Positions 1-9,252 are shown, counted from the first letter of the stretch. The stretch is DNA of 48,302 bases from Natronospirillum operosum (GCF_004768465.1 NZ_SRMF01000007.1:1-48302), one strand, 5' to 3'. Made by a program: numbers and translations. Notes: generated from the sequence alone by a model not told the origin.

Positions 1-77
1 TCTACCGTCTACCGTCTACCGTCTACCGTCTACCGTCTACCGTCTACCGTCTACCGTCTACCGTCTACCGTCTACCG
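1..77. repeat. Heptanucleotide tandem repeat, 11 perfect copies of TCTACCG
   Basis: Eleven uninterrupted copies of the 7-mer TCTACCG fill the start of the window and end one base before the stop codon of the alcohol dehydrogenase gene. The array may continue beyond the window. A unit of 7 is not a multiple of 3 and no reading frame uses it. It is a simple minisatellite of the kind that often breaks assemblies. Confidence 0.97.
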
Positions 78-78
78 G

Positions 79-1311
79 TCAAAGCCTCCGCTCCAGCACC
101 CTCTCCAACTCTTCATCAGTCACCACAATCGGATTGGTCTTCATGCTGCCCCCACGTGCGTTGGCGCAGATGCGGGCGAAGTCGTCCCTGGTGACGCCAT
201 ATGCGCTCAGTCGCGGTATCTGCAGGCGCTCGGTCCAGCTGTTCAGGGTGTCGACCAGTGCGGTCAGGGCTGCGGGGTCGGTCAGGCTGGCATCGCCGGT
301 CAGCAGGCGGCCGACTTCGGCGTAGCGGGGCAGGGCCTGTGAATCCGGGGCGCGGGCCTGCAGTGCACTGATATTGACCGCGCTGGCTGCGGCGACCAGG
401 GTGCCGCAGACCACGCCGTGCGGAATGGGAAAGAAGGCACCCAGAGGTGAAGCCAGCCCGTGCACGGAGCCCAGGCCGGCCTGGGCCAGGGTGACGCCCG
501 ACAGCCAGGCCGCATACAGCATATGGCCGTAACCGGCGGCGGACTCGGGGTGGCCGGGTTCCCAGGCCGGCCAGAAACCGGCGCGGAATGATTGCAGGCC
601 CGACCAGGCCAGGGCATCGGTGAAGGGGCTGGCGTTGGCGGAGACGTAGGACTCCAGCAATTGGGTAAAGGCATCCATGCCATTGGCGGCGATCTGGCTT
701 TTGGGGCAGCTGGCCAGCAGATCCGGGTCCAGCAGGGCCAGTGCCGGCACCAGTTGGTCGTCGCGGAAGGATTTCTTGAAGCCGTTCGCGCCGGGCTGGC
801 TCAATACCGCATTTTTGGTGGCTTCACTGCCGGTGCCGGCCGTGGTGGGCACGGCGATCATGGGCACGGCCGGGCCGGTGTAGGGCTGGCCGCGGCCGAC
901 GCCTTCGAGGTGGTCCATGACCGAGGTTCCGGTGCGCAACAGGCCGGCAATGGCCTTGGCCGCATCCAGCGGGCTGCCACCGCCGATGCCCACTACAACG
1001 TCGATCGACTGCGCACGGTAGTGGTCCACGATGCTGTCCACGCGCTCGGGAGAAGGCTCGCCCCGAATGGTTTCATGGTGCCATTCGACGCCCTGCGCCT
1101 GCAGCGCCCCGGTGAGCGGCGACCAGTGCTCTGACTCGACAAAGGAGCGGCCGCCGGTAATCAGCAATGCCGTCTGGCCGAAGCGCCGGATCTCGGCAGG
1201 CAACTGACCGATACGGCCCGGCCCGAAACTGACGGCAGGCAGACGGGCTACCTCGAAGGCCGTCAGAGCGGCGGCCGGGGTGTCGGATTTGAAAAGTCTG
1301 GGTATCGCCAT
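79..1311 (-). CDS. Iron-containing (group III) alcohol dehydrogenase
   Basis: This 410-residue protein is a full-length member of the Fe-dependent alcohol dehydrogenase family, cytosolic and NAD(P)-dependent. The nucleotide-binding GGGSPLD motif is at about 110-116 and the family motif TTAGTGSEATKN at about 156-167. Of the four metal ligands of the FucO type, Asp213, His283 and His297 are present. The usual second ligand His is Gln217 (motif MDAFTQ). The spacing D-x3-Q and H-x13-H matches the family, so this is a subfamily trait rather than damage. The start ATG has an AGGA element 9 bases upstream. It lies beside a glycerol locus and is divergent from a chemoreceptor, so oxidation of glycerol or a related diol is possible, but the substrate is not shown by sequence. 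The gene's 3' end abuts the heptamer array. Confidence 0.9.
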   Translation of the reverse strand: MAIPRLFKSDTPAAALTAFEVARLPAVSFGPGRIGQLPAEIRRFGQTALLITGGRSFVESEHWSPLTGALQAQGVEWHHETIRGEPSPERVDSIVDHYRAQSIDVVVGIGGGSPLDAAKAIAGLLRTGTSVMDHLEGVGRGQPYTGPAVPMIAVPTTAGTGSEATKNAVLSQPGANGFKKSFRDDQLVPALALLDPDLLASCPKSQIAANGMDAFTQLLESYVSANASPFTDALAWSGLQSFRAGFWPAWEPGHPESAAGYGHMLYAAWLSGVTLAQAGLGSVHGLASPLGAFFPIPHGVVCGTLVAAASAVNISALQARAPDSQALPRYAEVGRLLTGDASLTDPAALTALVDTLNSWTERLQIPRLSAYGVTRDDFARICANARGGSMKTNPIVVTDEELERVLERRL

Positions 1312-1463
1312 GAAAACTGTTCCTCAAGTTGCATTCTGGCCCTGCCGCTATAACATAGAGCAGGATAATAATAATCGACATCCGGCTCGAACGGATGCCC
1401 GCATTCGATTGCGCCTCACACGGGACCACAAACACCGTCTTTTAATGCCGGTGGAGGTCCGCT

Positions 1464-2984
1464 ATGTCTGTATTGAACCGAATAAGTTTCCGCTTTAACG
1501 CCGTGACGGGCGCCGTAGTCATCATCATGCTCACGGTGTTCGCCTGGAACAACTACCGTACGAATGAAACCGCGCTCTCCGGCCAGCTTGAACGGCAGGT
1601 GGATGCCGTGGTATTTCGCCTGCAGCAGAGCATCCCGCCTGCGATCTGGAACTTCTCGCCCAGTCAGGCCCTGCTGATTGTCGATTCGGAAGTGGCGGCT
1701 GATGTGATCAGCGCCATCTTCGTTTTCGATGATCAGGGCGCCCTGATCGTGGGTATGGAGACGGATGCCGAGGGAGAGATCGTGGATGCCGACCCTGCCG
1801 CCTATGAAGCCCGAAATGGCCGGGATGTCGAGCTGCACTGGGGGGAGGCTCTGGTCGGCCGCGCGCTGATCTATCAGGATGCTTCGGCGGTCCAGCAGGC
1901 GCTGCGGGATTCCCTGCTGCAGGTAACCCTGCAGAACATTCTGCTGGTACTGATTCTGCTGGGCGCCCTGTTCGGGCTGCTCAATCAGCTGGTCAGCCGA
2001 CCCATACGCAGCCTGAATGCGGCCCTGACCGAGATCGCTGACGGTGATGGTGACCTGACCCGGCAGATTGCGGTACGACGTCAGGATGAAGTTGGCGGCC
2101 TGGCGACCGACTTCAACCGCTTTATCGACAAGATCAGAGGCCTGGTGTCCCGCGTGATCGACTCGGTCGCGGACATGGACAAGGCCATAGCGAGTTCGGC
2201 CGAGACGACTCGACGCACCCGTGAGGGTGCGCTGCGCCAGCAACAGGAAACGGACCAGGTGGCGGCAGCCACGCAGGAAATGGCGCGTACGGCAGAAGAG
2301 GTGGCCCGCAGTTCCGAAGCGGCGTCGGCCGCCGCACGCGAAGCGGACGAGCAGGGGCGGCGGGCACAGCAGATCGTGCACAGCGCCATTGGAGCCATTG
2401 TGGCGCTGGCCGATGATATCGAACAGAACGCCAGGGTGGTGAACTCGCTGGAGGAAGATGTCGAAGCCATTACCACGGTACTGGATGTGATTCGGGGTAT
2501 TGCCGAGCAGACCAATCTGCTGGCCCTCAACGCTGCTATCGAGGCGGCGCGGGCCGGGGAGCAGGGACGCGGTTTTGCTGTTGTGGCCGATGAAGTCCGC
2601 ACCCTGGCCAGTCGCACCCAGAGCAGCACGGAAGAGATTCACGCCATGATCGAACGCCTGGAAACCGGCGCCCGCAACGCAGTGCAGGCCATGACCAGCA
2701 GCCGCGAACGTGGCGTGACCACGGTAGAGCAGGCACGTGAAGCCGAGGCATCGCTGGATGGGGTTGCCGAGGCGGTGACCCGCATCAATGACATGAATAC
2801 GCAGATTGCCAGTGCGGTGACCGAGCAAACCAGTGTGGCCAACGAGATCAGCAGCAGTCTGGCCCGCATTGTCGAGATCGCCGAACAGGCGGCCCGGGAT
2901 TCGGCGGCGGCGGAACAGGGCAGTGAGCAACTGGAGAGCCTGGCCCGTGATCTGCGCAACCTGGTGGCCAGCTTCCAAGTCTGA
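1464..2984 (+). CDS. Methyl-accepting chemotaxis protein
   Basis: A 506-residue transmembrane chemoreceptor. Residues about 12-30 form the first membrane segment, about 31-150 a small periplasmic sensor region with no recognised ligand motif, and about 152-175 the second membrane segment. A HAMP linker and a long helical signalling domain follow. The conserved hairpin tip is clear ([20 protein letters not shown], about 346-365, then [15 protein letters not shown]). The protein binds CheA/CheW and is methylated by CheR. A strong ribosome site (GGAGG) precedes the ATG. The gene is alone, divergent from the alcohol dehydrogenase and convergent with the glycerol transport operon. A role in taxis to glycerol is inference from position only. 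Confidence 0.95.
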   Translation: MSVLNRISFRFNAVTGAVVIIMLTVFAWNNYRTNETALSGQLERQVDAVVFRLQQSIPPAIWNFSPSQALLIVDSEVAADVISAIFVFDDQGALIVGMETDAEGEIVDADPAAYEARNGRDVELHWGEALVGRALIYQDASAVQQALRDSLLQVTLQNILLVLILLGALFGLLNQLVSRPIRSLNAALTEIADGDGDLTRQIAVRRQDEVGGLATDFNRFIDKIRGLVSRVIDSVADMDKAIASSAETTRRTREGALRQQQETDQVAAATQEMARTAEEVARSSEAASAAAREADEQGRRAQQIVHSAIGAIVALADDIEQNARVVNSLEEDVEAITTVLDVIRGIAEQTNLLALNAAIEAARAGEQGRGFAVVADEVRTLASRTQSSTEEIHAMIERLETGARNAVQAMTSSRERGVTTVEQAREAEASLDGVAEAVTRINDMNTQIASAVTEQTSVANEISSSLARIVEIAEQAARDSAAAEQGSEQLESLARDLRNLVASFQV

Positions 2985-3027
2985 GGCGGTTGGCGGATGA
3001 TCCGGTTGGGCAGCCAGTGGCCGGACG

Positions 3028-3054
3028 AAAAAAGGCCGCCGTTGAGGGGCGGCC
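3028..3054 (-). terminator. Intrinsic terminator of the glpSTPQUV operon
   Basis: On the minus strand a 7-bp G/C stem (GGCCGCC pairing with GGCGGCC, 7-base loop) is followed by six T. It lies about 130 bases past the glpV stop. The MCP gene ends just before it on the other strand, so it may also serve as a convergent barrier. Confidence 0.8.
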
Positions 3055-3136
3055 AAACGGGACACTACAAACACAGGTTGTAGCATCGGACAGTCAGAGA
3101 AACGCATAACCTGACCATCCGATTCGGGTTCAGGCG

Positions 3137-3158
3137 GGGCGGATGAATTCATCCGCCC
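3137..3158. repeat. Perfect 22-bp palindrome just after glpV
   Basis: Two 11-base arms, GGGCGGATGAA and TTCATCCGCCC, meet without a spacer, 23 bases past the glpV stop codon. In RNA it would fold into a stable hairpin, which could protect the 3' end of the glpV message ahead of the true terminator. A protein-binding role is also possible. Confidence 0.75.
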
Positions 3159-3181
3159 GCACCTGTTCGGGGTCGGATGTA

Positions 3182-4924
3182 TCAGCGGGTGCCCGCAGCC
3201 ATCCATTCTTCCATCAGTTCATCGTAGGGCACGGTCACGCCCTGTGGCTTCTCGTTGTCGAGACGCGGCTTGGGTGCACCCGGCTGGCTCAGCCAGTACT
3301 CGGGATCCCGCTCCTCGTTCAGACGTGGCGCATAGGACTCGAACACATCAGCCCGGGCCAGACGACCCATGATGTCATCCATGGCGTTGGCCAGGTTGTC
3401 CAGGCCTTCCTGCGGCGTGACTTCGCGGCTCATGACCGGAGCCAGGTTCTGCCACCACAGCGGTGCCATACGCGGATAGTCCGGTACATTGGTACCGGTC
3501 GGTGTCCACCAGCTCTCGTTGGGGCTGCGGTAGAACTCGACCAGGCCACCCAGACGCGGTGCCATTTCGGTCATCTGATCGGAGAAGATGTCAGACTCGC
3601 GGATCGGCGTCAGACCATGCATCAGCTTTTCCAGTGAACCGGTCTTGGCCACGGTGAACTGGCCAAACAGCCAGGCTGCCGTACGACGGTCTTCCGGCGT
3701 GGAATCGAAGAAGGTCCAGGAACCCACGTCCTGATAACCGACTTTCATGCCTTCTTCCCAGTAGGGGCCAGTCGGCGAGGGAGCCATGCGCCACAGCGGC
3801 ATGCCATCTTCGTCAACCACGGCCACGCCGTCCTCGATCATGTCGGCGGTGAACGCTGTGTACCAGAAGATCTGCTGGGCAATGGAACCCTGCGCCGGTA
3901 CCGGGCCAGCTTCACCGAAGGTCATGCCGGCGGCCTCGGGCGGAGCATAATCATGCAGCCAGTCGACAGCCTTGGTCATGGCGTACACGGATGCAGGCGC
4001 ATTGGTACCGCCGCCGCGCGTGATGCTGGCACCCACCGGACGGGCATCTTCATCGACCCGAATACCCCAGTCGTCGACGGGGTTGCCGAACGGAATGCCC
4101 GGGCTGCCCATGCCGGCCATGGAGAGCCAGGAGTCATGGAAGCGCCAGCCCAGTGACGGGTCTCGACGACCGTAATCCATGTGGCCATAGATGCGCTCGC
4201 CATTCATCTCACCCACATGTTCGGTGAAGAACTCGGCGATGTCTTCATAGGCAGACCAGTTGGTCGGCACGCCCAGAGGATAGCCGTAGATGTCTTCGAA
4301 CTGGGCCATCAGATCCGGATCGGTGAACCAGTCATAGCGGAACCAGTACAGGTTCGCGAACTGCTGTGACGGCAGCTGGTATATGCTGCCATCGGGTCCG
4401 GTGGTATATTGAATGCCGATGAAGTCTTCCAGATCGAGCGTTGGCAGCGTGAAGCCCGCCCACTCGTTCTCCATGGCTTCGGACAGGTTGATGGTAGTGC
4501 CATAACGGATGTGCGTACCAATGGCGTCAGAGTCGTTGATGTAGCCGTCGTAGATATTACGACCGGACTGCATCTGGGTTTGCATGGTGTCGACCAGATC
4601 GCCTTCTCCAATGATGTTGTGGGTAACGCGAATACCCGTCAACTCTTCGAAGGCAGGTGCCATGACGTCACGCTCGAACTCGTGAACGGCCAGGCCTTCA
4701 GCCACGGTCCGGATTTCCATGCCGCGGAACGGTTCGGCGGCTTCAGCGAACCAGAGCAACTCCTCGATCTGTTCTTCCCGGGACAGCGTGGAGTTCTGGA
4801 AGACTTCATCAACCAGTCTTTCAGCAATGGCACGGGCGTCATGGGAGCTGGCCGTCAGAGTGCCGGAGGCCATTATCAGGCTGCTCGCCAACACGGACAG
4901 GCACAGTGTCTTGTTATTTTTCAT
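3182..4924 (-). CDS. glpV: Glycerol ABC transporter, periplasmic substrate-binding protein GlpV
   Basis: A 580-residue solute-binding protein with an N-terminal signal peptide (Lys-rich start, hydrophobic stretch about 7-24). Its length and its place at the end of a two-ATPase, two-permease, small-membrane-protein operon match GlpV of the glycerol ABC system described in Rhizobium leguminosarum (glpSTPQUV). The mature protein is strongly acidic. The ATG at 4924 is chosen over one ten codons upstream because it has a GAGG site at the right distance and is followed directly by the signal peptide. It should bind glycerol in the periplasm and deliver it to GlpPQ. Binding specificity is inferred from synteny and family, strengthened by glpK, glpR and glpD in the same island. 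Confidence 0.9.
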   Translation of the reverse strand: MKNNKTLCLSVLASSLIMASGTLTASSHDARAIAERLVDEVFQNSTLSREEQIEELLWFAEAAEPFRGMEIRTVAEGLAVHEFERDVMAPAFEELTGIRVTHNIIGEGDLVDTMQTQMQSGRNIYDGYINDSDAIGTHIRYGTTINLSEAMENEWAGFTLPTLDLEDFIGIQYTTGPDGSIYQLPSQQFANLYWFRYDWFTDPDLMAQFEDIYGYPLGVPTNWSAYEDIAEFFTEHVGEMNGERIYGHMDYGRRDPSLGWRFHDSWLSMAGMGSPGIPFGNPVDDWGIRVDEDARPVGASITRGGGTNAPASVYAMTKAVDWLHDYAPPEAAGMTFGEAGPVPAQGSIAQQIFWYTAFTADMIEDGVAVVDEDGMPLWRMAPSPTGPYWEEGMKVGYQDVGSWTFFDSTPEDRRTAAWLFGQFTVAKTGSLEKLMHGLTPIRESDIFSDQMTEMAPRLGGLVEFYRSPNESWWTPTGTNVPDYPRMAPLWWQNLAPVMSREVTPQEGLDNLANAMDDIMGRLARADVFESYAPRLNEERDPEYWLSQPGAPKPRLDNEKPQGVTVPYDELMEEWMAAGTR

Positions 4925-4987
4925 GTTTACCTCGTTGCTTGCACGAATAGTCATCCCTGACGTTCAGTGAGTCCTTTCCATTTGGAC

Positions 4988-5260
4988 TTAGCCCCAGCGC
5001 ATCAGAATCACCATCCAGAGGATGGAGATGCCCAGAGCAAACCAAAGACTGATGTCTGTGAAGCCGACTATAGCCAGGTGGATATAGGCCGACGTCAGCA
5101 GACCAATAAAGAGCCGGTCGCCGCGGGTGGTGGCAATGGGCAGAAACCCCTTGCGCTCCACCGTGGGCGAGATCAACTGCCAGACCGTCATGCCGGCCAG
5201 AATGCTGGCGATGGTGCTGAAGAATATGGCGGTCGGTAAGGTCCATACCATCCATTGCAT
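4988..5260 (-). CDS. glpU: Small membrane subunit of glycerol ABC transporter (DUF2160, GlpU-like)
   Basis: A 90-residue hydrophobic protein with three likely membrane helices (about 6-28, 46-65 and 70-88). It belongs to the DUF2160 family, which is found almost always between the GlpQ permease and GlpV binding protein genes. Its role in the transporter is not established. An accessory or stabilising subunit is the usual guess. The ATG at 5260 has an AGGAGG ribosome site and lies 16 bases after the glpQ stop, so it is translated within the operon. Confidence 0.88.
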   Translation of the reverse strand: MQWMVWTLPTAIFFSTIASILAGMTVWQLISPTVERKGFLPIATTRGDRLFIGLLTSAYIHLAIVGFTDISLWFALGISILWMVILMRWG

Positions 5261-5276
5261 AGTGCTGCCCTCCTGT

Positions 5277-6179
5277 TCAGGTACGGCCCAGGGCAAAGCC
5301 CTTGGCGATATGGTTGCGGACGAAATAGACCACCAGAATGCCGGGCACTATGGTCAGCACCCCGGCGGCGGCCAGAGTGGACCAGTCCACACCCGAGGCG
5401 GTGGAGGTCCGGGTCATGATGGCCCCGATAGGCTGGGCATTGGTCGCGGTCAGCGTCCGTGCCAGCAACAGCTCGACCCAGGAGAACATGAACAGGAAGA
5501 ACAGGGTCACGCCGATACCCGAGCGGATCATCGGTATGAAGATCTTGATAAAGAAGGCCGGGAAGCTGTAGCCGTCTATATAGGCGGTTTCATCCACCTC
5601 CTTCGGCACACTGCTCATGAAGCCTTCCAGAATCCACACCGCGAGCGGAATGTTGAACAGGCAGTGCGCCAGAGCCACGGCAATATGCGTGTCAAACAGC
5701 CCGACCGTGTAATACAACTGAAAGTAGGGCAGCAGGAAGACCGCCGGCGGTGCCATCAGGTTGGTCAGCAGCCAGAAGAACAGATGCTTGTCGCCGATGA
5801 ACTTGAAGCGGCTGAACGCATAGGCCGCGGGCAGCGCCACCAGAATGCTGATGGTCATGTTCATGGCCACATAGGTCAGCGAGTTCACATAGCCCATGTA
5901 CCAGGACGGGTCGGTCAGGATCTTGATGTAGCTGTCGAATGTCAGCGCCTGTGGCCACAGGGAGAACACGCTCAGGATCTCCCGGTTGGACTTCAGCGAC
6001 ATGTTGATCAGCCAGTAGATCGGCAGCAGCGTGAACAGCAGGTAGATCGACAGCAGGAACCGATTGCGCCCCACGGACTCGCCCTTCTGCCGGCTGACGG
6101 CCCGTGTCAGGCCGCTGCTGCTGGTAACTTCGGGGGCCTCGGACCGAGCCTGGGTATTGGTAATCGTGGACTGGCTCAT
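5277..6179 (-). CDS. glpQ: Glycerol ABC transporter permease GlpQ (MalG-type)
   Basis: A 300-residue inner-membrane permease of the carbohydrate CUT1 class. An Arg/Ser-rich cytoplasmic N-terminus of about 45 residues precedes six predicted membrane helices. The cytoplasmic coupling loop (EAA-type, around EVDETAYIDGYS) that docks on the ATPases is visible between helices 4 and 5. It would form the translocation pore with GlpP. The start at 6179 has an AGGGGG site and lies one base after the glpP stop codon, indicating translational coupling. An upstream in-frame ATG (6197) would overlap glpP and lacks a site. Confidence 0.92.
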   Translation of the reverse strand: MSQSTITNTQARSEAPEVTSSSGLTRAVSRQKGESVGRNRFLLSIYLLFTLLPIYWLINMSLKSNREILSVFSLWPQALTFDSYIKILTDPSWYMGYVNSLTYVAMNMTISILVALPAAYAFSRFKFIGDKHLFFWLLTNLMAPPAVFLLPYFQLYYTVGLFDTHIAVALAHCLFNIPLAVWILEGFMSSVPKEVDETAYIDGYSFPAFFIKIFIPMIRSGIGVTLFFLFMFSWVELLLARTLTATNAQPIGAIMTRTSTASGVDWSTLAAAGVLTIVPGILVVYFVRNHIAKGFALGRT

Positions 6180-6180
6180 C

Positions 6181-7068
6181 TCAGGCACCCCCTGCATTGT
6201 TTTCAGCTTTGTCTTTCTGCATGTTCATGATGGTGACGTAGAACACATAGCTCACGGCGAGAATGATCAGGAAATAGATGATCGAGAACGCGGCGGACGG
6301 CCCCAGGTCCTGCTGGCCGATGGCCATGGTGGCCAGGGTCTGGCTCAGGAAGGTGGTCGAACTGCCCGGCCCGCCGCCGGTCAGTACAAAAGGTTCGGCG
6401 TAGATCATGAACGAATGCATGAAGCGCAGCAGCACCCCGATCACCAGTACATTGGTCAGCTTGGGCAACTGGATATAGCGGAATACCGCCCATTTGGAGG
6501 CCCGATCAATACGCGCCGCCTGATAGTAGGCTTCCGGAATGGCGCGCAGGCCGCTGTAGCAGAGCAGCGCGATCAGCGGCGTCCAGTGCCAGACATCCAT
6601 GATGATGATGGTGACCCAGGCATCGGTGGCATTGCGGGTAATGTTGTACGGGTAACCCAACTGCCGGATACCGTAGCCCATCAGGCCGATATCACCCCGG
6701 GTAAATATCTGCCACATGCTGCCCACCACGTTCCACGGTACCAGCAGGGGCAGGGTGATCAGGATCAGCACGGCAGAGGCCTGCCAGCCTTTCTTCGGCA
6801 TCAGCAGCGCAATGGCGATACCCAGCGGTACCTGAATGGCCAGAATCGTGAACGAGAACGCGAACTGGCGCATCAGCGCACTTTGCAGACGCGAGTCGTT
6901 CAGCGTCTGGACAAACCACTCGGAGCCGACGAAGAAGGCCGAACGGCCCAGAATATCCTGTACCGAATAGTTGACCACGGTCATCAGCGGAATGATGGCG
7001 GAGAAGGCCACCAGCACCAGCATGGGCAGGACGAGGAACCAGGCCTTGTTGTTTTCGACTTTATTCAT
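6181..7068 (-). CDS. glpP: Glycerol ABC transporter permease GlpP (MalF-type)
   Basis: A 295-residue inner-membrane permease with six predicted helices and the EAA coupling loop (EAYYQAARIDRAS) in the expected place. It pairs with GlpQ. Two adjacent ATG codons are possible (7071 and 7068). The second is preferred because the GGAGG site is then 6 rather than 3 bases away. Its start overlaps the end of glpT by 8 bases, so the two are translationally coupled. Among CUT1 permeases the assignment to glycerol rests on the operon, not on residues visible here. Confidence 0.92.
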   Translation of the reverse strand: MNKVENNKAWFLVLPMLVLVAFSAIIPLMTVVNYSVQDILGRSAFFVGSEWFVQTLNDSRLQSALMRQFAFSFTILAIQVPLGIAIALLMPKKGWQASAVLILITLPLLVPWNVVGSMWQIFTRGDIGLMGYGIRQLGYPYNITRNATDAWVTIIIMDVWHWTPLIALLCYSGLRAIPEAYYQAARIDRASKWAVFRYIQLPKLTNVLVIGVLLRFMHSFMIYAEPFVLTGGGPGSSTTFLSQTLATMAIGQQDLGPSAAFSIIYFLIILAVSYVFYVTIMNMQKDKAENNAGGA

Positions 7069-8161
7069 CATCCACCTCCACGCGGAACTCGTCGATGTAG
7101 ACATTCAGCCACTGCTCGGGAAAGCTGATATAGGCCTTTTTCTGCGGGATACGCTGATCTTCGTGCAGGCGGGCCTTCATCAGGGCATCACCAAACCAGA
7201 AGGTCATGATGCGGTAGGTGCCGAGGTCTTCCATGTCCTTGACCCTGACCTCGAAGGCCTCACTGTTGCGGTCATCCCAGACATGGATGAACTCCGGACG
7301 AATGCCGAGGCGGATGTTGTCGGAACTGGAAGCTCGGGCTGCGGCCAGACGCTTTTCACTGACCGGAATGGTGATGTCGCCGTAGCGCAGGCCCTGATCC
7401 GTCACCTCGATATCGAGGAAATTCATGCCCGGACTGCCGATGAAGAAGCCGACAAAGGTGTGTGCCGGTTTCTCGAACAGTTCGCGCGGGGTGCCGAACT
7501 GGACGATCTGGCCCTCGTACATGACGGCGATCTTCTCGGCGAAGGTGGACGCTTCCAGTTGATCGTGCGTCACATAGATCATGGTGATGTTGAACTGCTC
7601 GTGGATTTGCTTGAGCTTGCGCCGCAGCTTCCATTTGAGCTGGGGATCGATCACCGTCAGCGGCTCGTCGAACAGGATGGCGGAGACATCATCCCGCACC
7701 AGGCCGCGGCCCATGGACACCTTCTGCTTTTCGTCGGCACTCAGGTTCTTGGCCTTGCGCTTGAGCAGCGGCGTCAGTTCCAGAATGTCGGCCACCTCGT
7801 GCACCCGGGGCTTGACCAGGTGTTCCGGGGTCTTGATGTTGCGCAGCGGGAAGGCGAGGTTGTCGAATACCGTCATGGTGTCGTAGATCACCGGAAACTG
7901 GAAAACCTGCGCAATGTTGCGTTCCTGCGGTGACAGCTCGTTCACGATGCGGGTGTCGAAAATGACCTCACCGTGCGAGGGCTCCAGCAGCCCCGAAATG
8001 ATGTTCAGCATGGTGGACTTGCCGCAGCCGGACGGGCCGAGCAGGGCATAGGCCCCCCCCTGATGCCAGACATGCTCCATTTCGCGAATGGCATAGTCCT
8101 CCGGGGACTGCGGGTCTTTTTCGTAGGTGTGCGCCAGTGAGCGCAAACGAATCTCGGCCAT
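7061..8161 (-). CDS. glpT: Glycerol ABC transporter ATPase GlpT (second ATPase)
   Basis: A 366-residue ABC ATPase with the MalK-type plan: nucleotide-binding domain (about 1-240), then an OB-fold regulatory domain. Walker A is canonical (GPSGCGKST, 42-50), as are the Q-loop (Q88), Walker B (ILFDEP, 162-167) and switch His199 (VTHDQ). The ABC signature is degenerate: LSADE (140-144) in place of LSGGQ. It therefore supplies a good ATP-binding half-site but a poor signature to its partner. The partner GlpS has the opposite pattern, so the pair should form one working and one weak ATP site. This GlpT is unrelated to the glycerol-3-phosphate antiporter of the same name in E. coli. It lies two bases after glpS. 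Confidence 0.92.
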   Translation of the reverse strand: MAEIRLRSLAHTYEKDPQSPEDYAIREMEHVWHQGGAYALLGPSGCGKSTMLNIISGLLEPSHGEVIFDTRIVNELSPQERNIAQVFQFPVIYDTMTVFDNLAFPLRNIKTPEHLVKPRVHEVADILELTPLLKRKAKNLSADEKQKVSMGRGLVRDDVSAILFDEPLTVIDPQLKWKLRRKLKQIHEQFNITMIYVTHDQLEASTFAEKIAVMYEGQIVQFGTPRELFEKPAHTFVGFFIGSPGMNFLDIEVTDQGLRYGDITIPVSEKRLAAARASSSDNIRLGIRPEFIHVWDDRNSEAFEVRVKDMEDLGTYRIMTFWFGDALMKARLHEDQRIPQKKAYISFPEQWLNVYIDEFRVEVDDE

Positions 8162-8163
8162 GT

Positions 8164-9252
8164 TCAGAATCCTCCCAGACGTGACGGCACATGCACGACC
8201 GACCCGGCCATGTCGAAGGCATAGATCTTGTGGGTCGGGAAATAGATCTTGATCTCTTCATCAACGCTGTACTCGTGCACCCCGGACAGGTGCAGCACCA
8301 GCTGGAAGTGATCGTTGCGCACATGCAGGAAGGTTTCCGAACCGCTGATTTCGGCCAGATCCACATTGACCGGTAGCTCCAGATCGTCATCGGCATGCGG
8401 TACCAGACCGATATGGGAAGCACGCACGCCGAACTTGTAGCGCCCCGGCTCCAGGCTGCGCAGATCCGCATTGAGTTTGAAATGCACGGTTTCATCAAAG
8501 GTCACTTCGGTATCGGTGACCAGCCCAGGTACCACATTGATGGGCGGCTCGGAGAACATTTCCGCCGTCAGGATGTCGTTGGGGCGGTGATAGACTTCGG
8601 GTGTGCGGCCGTACTGCAGCAGCCGGCCCTCATGCAGAACCGCCGTATGCCCGCCCAGTGCCAGTGCTTCATTGGGCTCGGTGGTGGCATAGACCGCAAT
8701 GCAGTTCTTGGTCCTGAACAGTTCGCGCAGTTCCTCGCGGAATTCCTCGCGCAGCTTGTAATCCAGGTTGACCAGAGGCTCGTCGAACAGGATCAGATCG
8801 GCATCCTTGACCAGGGCCCGGGCCATGGCCGTGCGCTGCTGCTGGCCACCGGACAGCTCCAGCGGATGACGGTGCAGCAGGTGCTCGATATGCAACATGG
8901 CGGCGGTTTCACGCACCCGTTCGTCGATGACCTTGCGCGGCAGCTTGGCCAGACGCAGGGGTGAAGCGATGTTTTCGTAGACGGTCAGGGCCGGATAATT
9001 GATGAACTGCTGGTAGACCATGGACAGGTTGCGCTGGCGTACCGGCGTGCCCGTGACATCGACCCCATTCATGATCACCCGCCCGGAACTGGGTCGCTCG
9101 AGACCTGCCATCAGACGCATCAGGGTGGTCTTGCCGGCCAGGGTTCGCCCCAGCAGCACATTGAAGGAGCCGGGCTCCAGCGTCAGATCGATATCGCGAA
9201 TCCAGTCCTGGCCGTCAACAGACTTGCTGACATTTTCGAGAATCAGAGACAT
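8164..9252 (-). CDS. glpS: Glycerol ABC transporter ATPase GlpS (first ATPase)
   Basis: A 362-residue MalK-type ABC ATPase, first gene of the operon. Walker A is present but atypical (GRTLAGKTT, 35-43). The signature is canonical (LSGGQ, 133-137) and Walker B intact (LILFDEP, 153-159). The switch histidine is replaced by Thr191 (YATTEP where VTHDQ is usual). It should form a heterodimer with GlpT, which has the complementary defects. The C-terminal third (about 235-362) is the OB-fold regulatory domain. The ATG at 9252 starts the conserved domain at once. An in-frame codon 16 residues upstream would reach toward the promoter region and is less likely. Transcription probably starts near 9312 from a sigma54-like promoter. 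Confidence 0.92.
   Translation of the reverse strand: MSLILENVSKSVDGQDWIRDIDLTLEPGSFNVLLGRTLAGKTTLMRLMAGLERPSSGRVIMNGVDVTGTPVRQRNLSMVYQQFINYPALTVYENIASPLRLAKLPRKVIDERVRETAAMLHIEHLLHRHPLELSGGQQQRTAMARALVKDADLILFDEPLVNLDYKLREEFREELRELFRTKNCIAVYATTEPNEALALGGHTAVLHEGRLLQYGRTPEVYHRPNDILTAEMFSEPPINVVPGLVTDTEVTFDETVHFKLNADLRSLEPGRYKFGVRASHIGLVPHADDDLELPVNVDLAEISGSETFLHVRNDHFQLVLHLSGVHEYSVDEEIKIYFPTHKIYAFDMAGSVVHVPSRLGGF

Noticed and set aside
1-77. CRISPR array
   Set aside because: Repeats of 7 bp without spacers; the 24-bp repeats at the other end are also directly abutting and no cas genes are present.
1416-3206. 596-codon open frame on the minus strand across the chemoreceptor gene
   Set aside because: It is antisense to a clear MCP with all family motifs; the translation has no recognisable domain and reflects GC-rich codon bias.
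5127-7933. Several plus-strand frames of 300-370 codons across glpQ, glpP and glpT
   Set aside because: All are shadows of permease and ATPase genes with intact motifs on the minus strand.
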